A stretch of 64,000 nucleotides of DNA from Sulfurimonas sp. UBA2011 (GTDB lineage: Bacteria > Campylobacterota > Campylobacteria > Campylobacterales > Sulfurimonadaceae): NCBI GenBank assembly GCA_002335055.1, contig DDCH01000004.1, positions 328,731 through 392,730 of the forward strand. Direction: 5' to 3'. Each line of letters opens with the position of its first letter. Positions within the stretch are counted from its first letter, which is position 1. Positions 7,928 through 16,471 of this stretch are shown here, one piece after another. The position numbers and the translations under genes are program-made. The notes beneath the pieces were generated by a model that was not told where the DNA came from, did no database searches, and was given only the letters and a program-made list of their open reading frames with translations.

Positions 7928-9880
7928 TTGAGTAAATATATAACAACACCTATATACTATGTGAATGGTGAAGCCCATATTGGACATGCTTACACTACTT
8001 TTATAGCTGATACAACTGCTAGATATGAGAGACTAAAAGGTAACGAAACTTACTTTTTAACTGGTACTGATGAACATGGCCAAAAGATAGAAGAGTCAGC
8101 ACAAAAGCATGGCAAAGAGACACAAGTATTTGCTGACGAAATCAGTGCTACTTTTAAAACTCTTTGGGATGAGTTTGAGATAAGCTATAACAAGTTTATT
8201 CGTACAACTGACAAAGACCATATGGCTGGTGTTCAAAAAGCATTTTTACATATGTTTAACAAGGGTGATATTTACAAAGACTTTTATGAAGGTCACTACT
8301 GCGTTAGTTGTGAGACATTTTTTCCTGAAATGCAACTCATAGATGGCGAATTTTGTCCTGACTGTGGTCGCGCTACAAGTATAGTTAAAGAAGAAAGTTA
8401 CTTCTTTAAACTCTCAGAGTACGAAGACAAACTCCTTAAACACTACGAAGACAATCCTGACTTTATCATGCCACGTTCACGTGTAAACGAAGTAAAGAAC
8501 TTTGTAAAAGGTGGACTACGTGATCTTTCTGTAACACGTACATCTTTTACTTGGGGTGTAAAAATGCCTGAGTCTCTTAATGATGACAAACATGTTATGT
8601 ATGTATGGTTAGACGCCCTACTCAACTACATTACAGCACTAGGTTATGGTAAAGATGATGCGAACATGGACTTCTGGCCTGCGTCAACTCACTTTGTAGG
8701 TAAAGATATCCTGCGTTTTCATGCTATTTATTGGCCTGCATTTTTAATGAGTCTTGACTTACCACTCCCCAAAACTATTGGTGCTCACGGTTGGTGGACT
8801 CGTGATGGTGAAAAAATGAGTAAATCTAAGGGAAATGTAGTCTCTCCAAAAGAGGTTGCAGACGCTTACGGTATGGAAAACTTACGTTACTTTATGCTTC
8901 GCGAAGTTCCTTTTGGTCAAGATGGTGATTTTTCTCAACGTGCCTTTATAGACCGTATCAATTCTGAGTTATCAAATGACTTAGGAAATTTACTTAATCG
9001 TATCATCGGTATGAGTGGAAAGTACTCTGAGTATGAGATAGATAGTGTAAATGTAGAAAAGTATCATACAAAAGAGCTTGAGGCTATGAAGAAAGTTTTA
9101 GACTCACTTGATCACTACATGAGTGAAATGCAAACGCATAGATACCTTGAAGAGTTATGGAGACTGTTTTCTATTGGAAATACTGCTATTACTGAGCATG
9201 AGCCATGGGTAAAGATAAAAAATGAGCAAAAAGATGAAGCACTTGCTACTGTAGCACTTGTTGCAAACATTTTAGCAAAAGCAGCTATTATGCTCTCCCC
9301 TGTTATGCCTAAAACAACTGAGACTATCGCTGACGCTTTAAACTTTGAGATAAATAATGCTAGTTATATAGATATGGTAATTGATAAAAAGCTATTAAAA
9401 CTATTTAATATCAAAAAAGTTCCTCCTCTTTTTCCTCGTGTTGATGAGCCTTTAATGCCTGAAGCTCCTAATGCTGAACCTAATCCTCCTAAAGAAGAGA
9501 AAAAGTCTTCTAAGCAAAAAGAGAAGTTCGATTCATCGGCTAGTTTTGATGACAACCTTATAGAAATTGGTCAGTTCTTTGAAACATCACTTAAAATAGG
9601 AACTGTTTTAGAAGCAGAAGAAGTACCTAAAAGTAAAAAACTTCTCAAACTAAAAGTTAGTCTTGGCGAGAAGGATACACGCCAGATAGTAGCTGGAATA
9701 CGAGAATTTTACTCTGCAGAATCTCTAGTAGATACACAAGTATGTGTAGTTGCTAACCTTAAACCTGCAAAACTAATGGGGATTATGTCTGAGGGAATGC
9801 TTCTTGCTGCTAAGGATGAAGATGGTCTGTGTTTAGTAAGACCGGAAAAACCTAAAAAGGCAGGCACACCTATTGGATGA
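7928..9880 (+). CDS. metG: Methionyl-tRNA synthetase with C-terminal tRNA-binding domain
   Basis: Charges tRNA-Met. Class I signatures are HIGH at 17-20 and KMSKSKGN near residue 298. A zinc knuckle with two CxxC pairs (CVSC and CPDC) sits near residues 126-145. The last 110 residues are an EMAPII-like OB-fold that binds tRNA and dimerises, ending in the KLMGIMSEGMLLAA block. A Pro/Lys-rich linker (about 510-535) joins it to the core. TTG start at 7928 with GACAGGA upstream. The stop TGA overlaps the next ATG by four bases. Confidence 0.96.
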   Translation: MSKYITTPIYYVNGEAHIGHAYTTFIADTTARYERLKGNETYFLTGTDEHGQKIEESAQKHGKETQVFADEISATFKTLWDEFEISYNKFIRTTDKDHMAGVQKAFLHMFNKGDIYKDFYEGHYCVSCETFFPEMQLIDGEFCPDCGRATSIVKEESYFFKLSEYEDKLLKHYEDNPDFIMPRSRVNEVKNFVKGGLRDLSVTRTSFTWGVKMPESLNDDKHVMYVWLDALLNYITALGYGKDDANMDFWPASTHFVGKDILRFHAIYWPAFLMSLDLPLPKTIGAHGWWTRDGEKMSKSKGNVVSPKEVADAYGMENLRYFMLREVPFGQDGDFSQRAFIDRINSELSNDLGNLLNRIIGMSGKYSEYEIDSVNVEKYHTKELEAMKKVLDSLDHYMSEMQTHRYLEELWRLFSIGNTAITEHEPWVKIKNEQKDEALATVALVANILAKAAIMLSPVMPKTTETIADALNFEINNASYIDMVIDKKLLKLFNIKKVPPLFPRVDEPLMPEAPNAEPNPPKEEKKSSKQKEKFDSSASFDDNLIEIGQFFETSLKIGTVLEAEEVPKSKKLLKLKVSLGEKDTRQIVAGIREFYSAESLVDTQVCVVANLKPAKLMGIMSEGMLLAAKDEDGLCLVRPEKPKKAGTPIG

Positions 9881-10893
9881 GACTTGAAAATGTCCTCGCA
9901 CTAACAAATGCAAAACTTTTAAATAAACCATTTGTAAGTAATTTTACCGATATTGTTTTTGATGTGAAAAATGTCAAACGTGGTGACTTATTCATTGCAT
10001 TTGATGAGTCAAGCATTGAAAATGCAATACTAAATGGTGCCTATGGAATTATTTTCAGTAAACCTACACAAATCAGTGACAGTGAAATAGCTTGGATCAA
10101 AGTCCAAAGCCTAGATGATGCACTCAAGCGCCTTCTGCGTTTTAAACTTTTAGATAAAGACATAAGAGTATATGAAACTAATGAAATTGTACTCAAACTA
10201 GCACTTCAAATAGTAACGGAGCCTAGTTTTATAGCTATTAGTGGAAGTATTCTTGATATCGCGAAACAACTTTGGAATATTGAAGACTCTTCTTATATTC
10301 TTTTTTCTTCAAGTTTAAGTGATAAAGACATCTTTACTAAAACCATAGAACTCTCAAACACTACATATAAAAGTATAAATATAATTGAACAAACACTTTT
10401 TGAGACATCTTTTATATATAATGATGTATTTTACGAAAGGCAACTTATATCACCCTTTTTCATACCCTATTTAGAGATACTACTACACCTCTTTAAAAAC
10501 CTAAAAGTAAATTATAGACTTCGTAAATTTACTCCAATAGGACATTTTGAAGCCGTCTTTACAAATAAAAAGTTTGAGGTAAAAGAGTTCGGGACAAGTG
10601 ATAAAGTACTTATATTTGAGAAAAATAGCACTCTTGTAGAATCTCAAATAACATTCTTACAAAGTGAGGCAACTTGGGCAAAAATAGTGTATGTAATACC
10701 CCAAGATAATACAAAGCTAATTAATAAAGTTGAGAATAAAGAGTCTTTAATTGTTTATAAAAATAAGAATGAAATTCTTAATGCTCTAAAGAAACATCAC
10801 TTTCATTTTGCATTAGTTATCGGTGCAAATAAAGATCTACTTGACAAACATGTTAACCTTCAAATGCAACCAAATTTATTCGACTTTAAATAG
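9877..10893 (+). CDS. Degenerate Mur-ligase-like protein
   Basis: 338 residues, translationally coupled to metG by an ATGA overlap. Residues 20-90 resemble the N-terminal UDP-MurNAc-peptide-binding domain of MurE/MurF (FDVKNVKRGDLFIAF, then NGAYGIIF). The middle region has the spacing of the ATP-binding domain (AISGSILDIAKQLW near 120), but the GTxGKT loop is lost, so ligase activity is unlikely. The last part ends in QPNLFDFK. It may be a regulator or scaffold derived from a Mur ligase. Family link is by pattern only. Confidence 0.6.
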   Translation: MRLENVLALTNAKLLNKPFVSNFTDIVFDVKNVKRGDLFIAFDESSIENAILNGAYGIIFSKPTQISDSEIAWIKVQSLDDALKRLLRFKLLDKDIRVYETNEIVLKLALQIVTEPSFIAISGSILDIAKQLWNIEDSSYILFSSSLSDKDIFTKTIELSNTTYKSINIIEQTLFETSFIYNDVFYERQLISPFFIPYLEILLHLFKNLKVNYRLRKFTPIGHFEAVFTNKKFEVKEFGTSDKVLIFEKNSTLVESQITFLQSEATWAKIVYVIPQDNTKLINKVENKESLIVYKNKNEILNALKKHHFHFALVIGANKDLLDKHVNLQMQPNLFDFK

Positions 10894-11043
10894 TCTAAGT
10901 GGTTTATTTTGTTAAACTATTTTGATATCGCCACTAAGTCATTTAATGACAAATATACTCTATTATAGCCCTTGAAATATAAAATATATACAAAGTTTTT
11001 GATATAATATTAGACTAAATATTAATATACAGAGTGAGTCATT

Positions 11044-12174
11044 ATGAACCGTAGAAATTTTTTAGCAACAGCAACCTTAACTTCTACAGCCTTCGTTTTA
11101 GATGGCTGTAATGACGAGAATCGCCAAGCAATAGACTACTCAAAACATCCTCATAAAAAAACAGATAAGAAGACTGTTAATATTAATAAAAATAAAAAAA
11201 CTCTTATAAAGCTAGCGACTTCTTGGCCTGCACACTTTCCTATAATGGGGACAGGTGTTGAAAAATTTGCACAAAGAGTTAAAGATGTTAGTGGTGGTAG
11301 TTTAGAGATAAAAATATACCCTAAAAATACACTTGTACCTGCATTAGCTGTTTTTGATGCTTGTTCTAGTGGTGAAATCGATGCTTATCATTCAGGACCT
11401 TACTATTGGAAAGGTAAAAACTCTGCGTTTTCCCTCTATAGCGGTTTACCTTTTGGTTTTACAGCGGAAGAGATTAACTCATGGTTAACATTTGGTGGTG
11501 GTTTGGAGTTATGGAGAGAACAGTATGCTAAGTATAACCTTCACCCTTTTGCAGGTGGAAATACAAATATACAAATGGGTGGATGGTTTAGAAAACCTAT
11601 AGAGTCCCTTGAAGATATGAAGGGTTTAAAAATGCGTATTCCTGGTTTAGGTGGAGAAGTTTTTTCTAAAATGGGTGTAAATCCAGTACTTTTACCAGCA
11701 GGAGAGATATATACATCACTTGAACGCGGTGTTATTGATGCGACTGAGTGGGTTGGTCCAGCACTCGATATAAAAATGGGCTTTTATAAGGTTGCTCCTT
11801 ATTATTATTCAGGTTGGCATGAACCAGGTTCTATTTTAGAGCTTACTTTTAATAAACATACATGGAGTAAACTCGCATTCGAGCATCAGTCTATTATAGA
11901 AGTATGTGCTAGTGAGATGAATGCAAACATGACCTCTGAATTTCATCATGACAACATATATGCACTCTCTAAACTACAAGACCTTGGAGTTACACTAGGT
12001 CACTTTCCACAAGATGTAAATATAGCTGGGAAAAAGGCTCTTAAAGAAGTCATAACTGAGCTCAGTTTTAAAAACAAAGATTTTGAGAAGGTATACACAT
12101 CTATCAATGAGTATCTGAAGCTTTCTCGTGCATGGAGTGATGTAAGCCTAAGAAACTTTCTCAATGAGAGATAA
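11044..12174 (+). CDS. TRAP transporter substrate-binding protein (DctP family), Tat/lipoprotein type
   Basis: A periplasmic solute receptor of 376 residues. The N-terminus has a twin-arginine motif (NRRNFLATA) and then a lipobox-like LDGC at about 19-22, so it may be exported folded and lipid-anchored. The mature part has the DctP features: SWPAHFP, the PGLGGEVFSKMGVNPVLLPAGEIYTSL block and EWVGPALDIKMGFYKVA, close to the 2-oxoacid-binding TakP group. No membrane subunits (DctQ/DctM) are near, so it is an orphan here. Substrate class is inferred from family resemblance. Confidence 0.85.
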   Translation: MNRRNFLATATLTSTAFVLDGCNDENRQAIDYSKHPHKKTDKKTVNINKNKKTLIKLATSWPAHFPIMGTGVEKFAQRVKDVSGGSLEIKIYPKNTLVPALAVFDACSSGEIDAYHSGPYYWKGKNSAFSLYSGLPFGFTAEEINSWLTFGGGLELWREQYAKYNLHPFAGGNTNIQMGGWFRKPIESLEDMKGLKMRIPGLGGEVFSKMGVNPVLLPAGEIYTSLERGVIDATEWVGPALDIKMGFYKVAPYYYSGWHEPGSILELTFNKHTWSKLAFEHQSIIEVCASEMNANMTSEFHHDNIYALSKLQDLGVTLGHFPQDVNIAGKKALKEVITELSFKNKDFEKVYTSINEYLKLSRAWSDVSLRNFLNER

Positions 12175-12234
12175 CAGCTACTATTTTACTTTAACTGTGT
12201 AAGATTATACACACATTTATACTACGGATTTTTA

Positions 12235-13467
12235 TTGAAAAAACTTTTTTGCACTATACTATTTTCACCTCTTTTAATCTTTGCATCATTTAATGCAACA
12301 ATAATTGACAATACAACACTCCAACCTATAATAAACGCGGTGGTTTGTAATGCCAATCAAGACACAATAAGTGATGCTAATGGTAGTTTTTCCCTTGATT
12401 CTAATGATACAACTATACTTCACATTAAAGCTCATGGGTATAGACCACTAGAATTTAAAGCTACTACAAAGAACAGACTATTTAAACTAGAAGCCATAAA
12501 AGTCAAAGCCCTCTACTTAACTTTTTGGGGTGCTAGTAATAATTCTAGAACACTTAAAAACCTACTTCATATTATAAAACACACACAGGCTAATGCTATT
12601 GCAGTGGATGTAAAAAATGAATACGGTTCAACATCTTTTCTCACATCATTTAAACAAGCCAACTCCTATGGTGCACAAAAAAATAGAACAAACCGTAATA
12701 TACAAAAGTTTATACAAACAATGAGAGACAAGAACATCTATACAATAGCAAGGATTGTTACCTTTAAAGATGAGATTCAGGCTTCACATAATCCTAAGTA
12801 TGCTATTAAGAGAGATGATAACGGAAGTATCTGGAGAAACCATGACAGTATGGCATGGGTTGACCCTTTTGATAGGCGCTCACATAAATACACCATAGCA
12901 ATAGCCAAAGAAGCAGCAAAAGTTGGTTTTGATGAAATCAACTTTGATTATATTCGTTTTCCAGCTAAATCAGGACTGAAATATTCAAAAGAAAATACAA
13001 GAGAAAACAGAATTAACGCCATAGAAACCTTTCTTGATAGTGCAAAAACAGAGTTACAACCTTACGGGACTTTTATCTCTGTTAATGCTTATGGAAATAT
13101 CCTATGGGGACATAAAGATGATGATAACAACATAGGTCAAACCCTAGAATCTTTAGCACTTCATTCTGACTATGTAGCACCTATGCTCTATCCTTCTGGA
13201 TTTGCTGCTGGTTCATTTCAGCATAAATATCCAGCGGATCACCCATATGCAGTGATTTATCGTAGTTTGAACAATATAAAAGATAGAGTAGACATAAGAA
13301 GAGTAAGACCTTGGTTACAGTACTTTAGGGACTATAAAAGTAAAAAAAGACCCTATCAAAGATATGAAATTCAAGAGCAGATTCGTCCAACCAAAGAGTT
13401 AAGAACAAATGGCTGGATGATGTGGTCGCCCTCCAGTAAATACAATATTGGCTATATCTTACCTTAG
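12235..13467 (+). CDS. Secreted DUF4015 glycoside-hydrolase-like protein
   Basis: 410 residues, TTG start. A signal peptide (1-17) is followed by a small beta domain like carboxypeptidase regulatory or CNA-B modules (about 20-85), then a TIM-barrel of the DUF4015 family (about 95-400). Signature segments are ALYLTFWGAS, VDVKNEYG, WVDPFDRR and GFDEINFDYIRFPAKSG, where acidic residues at strand ends would be catalytic. The family is thought to act on polysaccharide, but the substrate is unknown. Ends convergent with and overlapping the metallohydrolase gene by nine bases. Confidence 0.8.
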   Translation: MKKLFCTILFSPLLIFASFNATIIDNTTLQPIINAVVCNANQDTISDANGSFSLDSNDTTILHIKAHGYRPLEFKATTKNRLFKLEAIKVKALYLTFWGASNNSRTLKNLLHIIKHTQANAIAVDVKNEYGSTSFLTSFKQANSYGAQKNRTNRNIQKFIQTMRDKNIYTIARIVTFKDEIQASHNPKYAIKRDDNGSIWRNHDSMAWVDPFDRRSHKYTIAIAKEAAKVGFDEINFDYIRFPAKSGLKYSKENTRENRINAIETFLDSAKTELQPYGTFISVNAYGNILWGHKDDDNNIGQTLESLALHSDYVAPMLYPSGFAAGSFQHKYPADHPYAVIYRSLNNIKDRVDIRRVRPWLQYFRDYKSKKRPYQRYEIQEQIRPTKELRTNGWMMWSPSSKYNIGYILP

Positions 13468-14115
13468 CCTAATATGTTTTAATGCATCTCTGAATTGTTT
13501 AGACTGAGGTAAATACATCTCAACTAAAGCATGAAAATCCTTAGAATGGTTCATATGCTTTAGGTGTGCTAGTTCATGCACAACTACATAATCTATAAGA
13601 TTTTTATCTACCTTCATAAGTTCAGTATTAAAAGTGAGTACTCTTTTTGAACTACAACTGCCCCATCTACTTTTCATTTTTCTATACTTTATCATATCAA
13701 ACGAAAGACCCATTTCTTTTGAATAAAATTCTGTTCTCTCACTTAAGTAAGTAACAGCACGGCCCTTATAAAAATCATCATAACATTTCATTATTTTTTG
13801 GGGTGAGTTGATTCGGACTCTGTTGAGTTTATCTCTTAATAAAGTTGCTTCTTGGCTATCTATACTGTACTTTTGAGAAAATAGTAAAACTTCGTCTTCG
13901 AGGTTCATATCCAAAGATGTATATGTTTTGTGTTTTTTAAACTGCTTTTGTATCCAAGAGTCACGTAACTCTAAAAGATTTAAAATATAGTCGTGAGACT
14001 TACTTGAAGTCTTAATTAGTATCTTGTTCTCAGACTCGATACCTATGTATGTGTTTTTTAATTTTGAGTTATACTTTAACTCAACCTCATAACCCTTGTA
14101 AAGAAGCTTACTCAT
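13459..14115 (-). CDS. YgjP-type M48-like metal-dependent hydrolase
   Basis: A zinc-metallopeptidase-fold protein with HELAHLKHMNHSKDFH: HExxH plus the downstream His, and the upstream block MKSRWGSCSS typical of YgjP/DUF45. E. coli YgjP has been reported as a UTP pyrophosphatase, so this need not be a peptidase. A longer frame runs to 14154, but starting at the second Met (14115) reduces the overlap with queC from 47 to 8 bases and starts at SKLLYKGYEVELKYN, where homologues begin; I prefer that. Co-transcribed after queC. Confidence 0.8.
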   Translation of the reverse strand: MSKLLYKGYEVELKYNSKLKNTYIGIESENKILIKTSSKSHDYILNLLELRDSWIQKQFKKHKTYTSLDMNLEDEVLLFSQKYSIDSQEATLLRDKLNRVRINSPQKIMKCYDDFYKGRAVTYLSERTEFYSKEMGLSFDMIKYRKMKSRWGSCSSKRVLTFNTELMKVDKNLIDYVVVHELAHLKHMNHSKDFHALVEMYLPQSKQFRDALKHIRLR

Positions 14116-14788
14116 AAACGATAGGGTCTGTCTCTCCAGCTTTAAGAAATCCATTTAAACGCAGACGGCAACTATCGCATACACCACAGGCTTCTTTTTC
14201 ATTTTTATAACAAGACCAAGTTAACTCAAGAGGTGATGCAAGTTCTAAAGATTTTTTGACTATCTCTGACTTTAAAAGATGTACTAAGGGCATATGAATA
14301 GTAATATTTGTCGCATCTTTTGTACCAAGATTAATAGCATTTTGCATAGCCTGTATATAAGTCTCTCTGCAGTCAGGGTAACCACTGCTATCTTCTTGAA
14401 CTACACCGATGCTTATAAGTTCTGCTCCCTCTTTCTCAGCAATTGCTGCTGCCATACTTAAAAATATACCATTGCGAAAAGGTACATAAGTGATAGGTAC
14501 GCCCTCTTCTACTCCTGATATAGGAACATCTATTTTTGAATCAGTTAATGCTGATGCACCGAGATGTTTAAAAAAGTCTAAATCAAGACTATATTTTTGA
14601 GATACTTTTAAATACTCGCAAATAGATTCAAAACACTCTTGTTCTTTCGTTTGTGTTCTTTGTCCATAATTAAAATGAACAGCTATAATTTCATAACCAT
14701 CATTTTTCATCATCTGTGCACTCAAAGTTGAGTCCATACCCCCACTCATTATACAAACAGCTTTTTTAACTAAATTTTTATTTTTCAT
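14108..14788 (-). CDS. queC: 7-cyano-7-deazaguanine synthase
   Basis: Converts 7-carboxy-7-deazaguanine to preQ0 with ATP and ammonia in queuosine synthesis. The PP-loop SGGMDSTL is at 15-22. Four Cys near the C-terminus (one in WSCYKNE, then CGVC and DSC, about 200-214) bind zinc. 226 residues is full length. First gene of a leftward pair with the YgjP-like hydrolase. Other queuosine genes are not in the window. Confidence 0.95.
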   Translation of the reverse strand: MKNKNLVKKAVCIMSGGMDSTLSAQMMKNDGYEIIAVHFNYGQRTQTKEQECFESICEYLKVSQKYSLDLDFFKHLGASALTDSKIDVPISGVEEGVPITYVPFRNGIFLSMAAAIAEKEGAELISIGVVQEDSSGYPDCRETYIQAMQNAINLGTKDATNITIHMPLVHLLKSEIVKKSLELASPLELTWSCYKNEKEACGVCDSCRLRLNGFLKAGETDPIVYE

Positions 14789-14873
14789 GATAGTATTTTA
14801 ACATATTTTCTTCAGCTTCTTTAAAACAAAATGCTACTACAACAGATATATATAATAAATAAAGGATTATACA

Positions 14874-15055
14874 ATGGATGTTTCATCAGCAAATTCTTGT
14901 TCTGCTATAGGTCTCACAGTACAAAAAAAGCACAAGATGTTCAGGCACAACAAGTTTTAAAAGTACAAGAGAGTTCAGCACAGCAGATACAGCAAACATA
15001 ACAAGCTACTTCTCGAAAAACAGGTATAGGTTCTCATTTAAACATTAGTGCATAA
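14874..15055 (+). pseudogene. Broken YjfB-like (putative motility protein) gene
   Basis: A good ribosome site (AAAGGA) and ATG begin MDVSSANS, the N-terminus of small YjfB-type proteins. After about 18 codons the frame shifts by one base: the continuing homology (AQDVQAQQVLKVQESS, then QATSRKTGIGSHLNISA) is in another frame and is also cut by a TAA after IQQT (near 15000). One frameshift and one nonsense change therefore break a gene of about 60 codons. It lies between queC and ybeY. Family assignment comes from the N-terminal MDVSS and the Gln-rich body. Confidence 0.7.
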
Positions 15056-15092
15056 GCCCTATTCATAAGTACATTTAGCTATAATAGTATTT

Positions 15093-15512
15093 ATGATTGA
15101 ACTTGATAACCGAACAAATCTCATAATAGATATATCCCTCCTGCAGTTAATATCAGATACCCTAACAAACAAAGAGATTGAACTTATTATCACTTCAAAT
15201 AGTGAGATACAAAGTATCAATGCTGAGTGTCGAAATATCAATAAACCTACAGATGTACTTAGTTTTCCTTATGAAGAGATGCCTATGAGTCCACTTGGAA
15301 GTATAGTAATATCAGAAGATTTTGTTAAAGAAAAAGCTAGTGAACTTGGGCATACTGACTCAGATGAACTAACATTACTTTTTATACATGGACTACTCCA
15401 TCTCTTAGGATATGATCATGAGATTGACAGTGGCGAGATGCGTGAAAAAGAGAAAGATATTATAGAGTTGTACACTCTTCCAAATAGTTTAATAGTAAGA
15501 AACCAAGGATAA
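15093..15512 (+). CDS. ybeY: Endoribonuclease YbeY
   Basis: Single-strand endoribonuclease for 16S rRNA 3' maturation and ribosome quality control. The UPF0054 signature HGLLHLLGYDH (about 108-118) supplies three His zinc ligands, and PTDVLSFPYEEMP is the upstream conserved block. 139 residues is normal. The next gene starts two bases after its stop. Confidence 0.95.
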   Translation: MIELDNRTNLIIDISLLQLISDTLTNKEIELIITSNSEIQSINAECRNINKPTDVLSFPYEEMPMSPLGSIVISEDFVKEKASELGHTDSDELTLLFIHGLLHLLGYDHEIDSGEMREKEKDIIELYTLPNSLIVRNQG

Positions 15513-15514
15513 AT

Positions 15515-16438
15515 ATGGATTATATAGTTTTTTTAGCTGCGATGGCTGCACTAATATTTGGAGCGGACTTCATCATTAAAGAGTCTGAGCGTATAGCTCT
15601 TCATTTTAATATCTCTCATTTTGTTATCGGTGCTACTCTTGTAGCATTTGGAACTAGCTTACCTGAGATGGCAGCTTCTATGATGGCTGCCTCACAAGGC
15701 AAGAGTGATATGGCAGTTGCTAATGTACTTGGAAGTGTTATCTTTAATATTACTCTAGTACTTGGTTTAGTTCTTTTTATAGCAAAGTCTATGAAACCTG
15801 AACGCGACTTATTCTCAAAAGATAGTGCCTGGGTTGTAGTGCCTGTTGTGATTTTTTTACTTATGATTCAAGATGGTGTTATTGGCAGAGTAGATGGAAT
15901 CATCTTTCTTCTTCTCATGATTTCATACCTTATTTTCTTATTTACAAGTTCAAAAGATGACTTAGAAGGTGAGATTGATGAGAGTTTAACACAGAAGTTT
16001 AACTGGTCTAAAACACTAGTTTTACTTACTATTGGTTTTATCTTTACTATAGGTGGTGCAAACTTTGTCATAGAGAGTGGTACAAGCATAGCTAGAAGCC
16101 TAGAGGTGAGTGAATGGATTATAGGTCTGTTTCTTATATCACTTGGAACTTCTCTTCCTGAACTAGTAGTATCACTTGTTGCTATTAAAAAAGGTAACTC
16201 TGACATAAGTATAGGAAATATTATTGGTTCGAATGTAGCAAACTTTTCTATGGTAATTGGTGCCTCGTCTCTTATTCATCCACTTATAGTTAACATTCAG
16301 GATAATAGTTTTGATATTTTTATAATGGTAGCTGCATCACTTACTCTACTTTTTATCCTAGCAAACAAGCTCTACAACAAAGCAGGTGCAATTTTCCTTT
16401 TTGCTATCCTCGCTCTTTTTATACAAAACAGCTTTTAG
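15515..16438 (+). CDS. Calcium/sodium antiporter, CaCA family
   Basis: An inner-membrane cation exchanger of 307 residues with about ten spans. The two inverted alpha repeats are clear: GTSLPEMAASMMAAS with NVLGSVIFNI in the first half, and GTSLPELVVSLVAIKKG with NIIGSNVANF in the second. Acidic residues E in LPE bind the ion. Related proteins exchange Ca2+ for Na+ or H+; ion choice cannot be read here. Likely in an operon with ybeY. Confidence 0.9.
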   Translation: MDYIVFLAAMAALIFGADFIIKESERIALHFNISHFVIGATLVAFGTSLPEMAASMMAASQGKSDMAVANVLGSVIFNITLVLGLVLFIAKSMKPERDLFSKDSAWVVVPVVIFLLMIQDGVIGRVDGIIFLLLMISYLIFLFTSSKDDLEGEIDESLTQKFNWSKTLVLLTIGFIFTIGGANFVIESGTSIARSLEVSEWIIGLFLISLGTSLPELVVSLVAIKKGNSDISIGNIIGSNVANFSMVIGASSLIHPLIVNIQDNSFDIFIMVAASLTLLFILANKLYNKAGAIFLFAILALFIQNSF

Positions 16439-16445
16439 GCTGTTT
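16426..16445. terminator. Weak hairpin between convergent genes
   Basis: A 7-bp perfect stem AAACAGC/GCTGTTT with a 6-base loop spans the stop codon of the exchanger gene. There is no long T run on either side, so termination is uncertain. Confidence 0.4.
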
Positions 16446-16471
16446 CTTTAGAAAACATTTTTTTAGAGAGT

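Noticed and set aside
10894..11043. A regulatory RNA upstream of the TRAP receptor
   Set aside because: Only a 4-bp GTGG/CCAC pairing with a long loop can be drawn; nothing matches a known riboswitch.
15868..16206. A 112-codon frame antisense to the cation exchanger
   Set aside because: Shadow frame; the exchanger has both family repeats.
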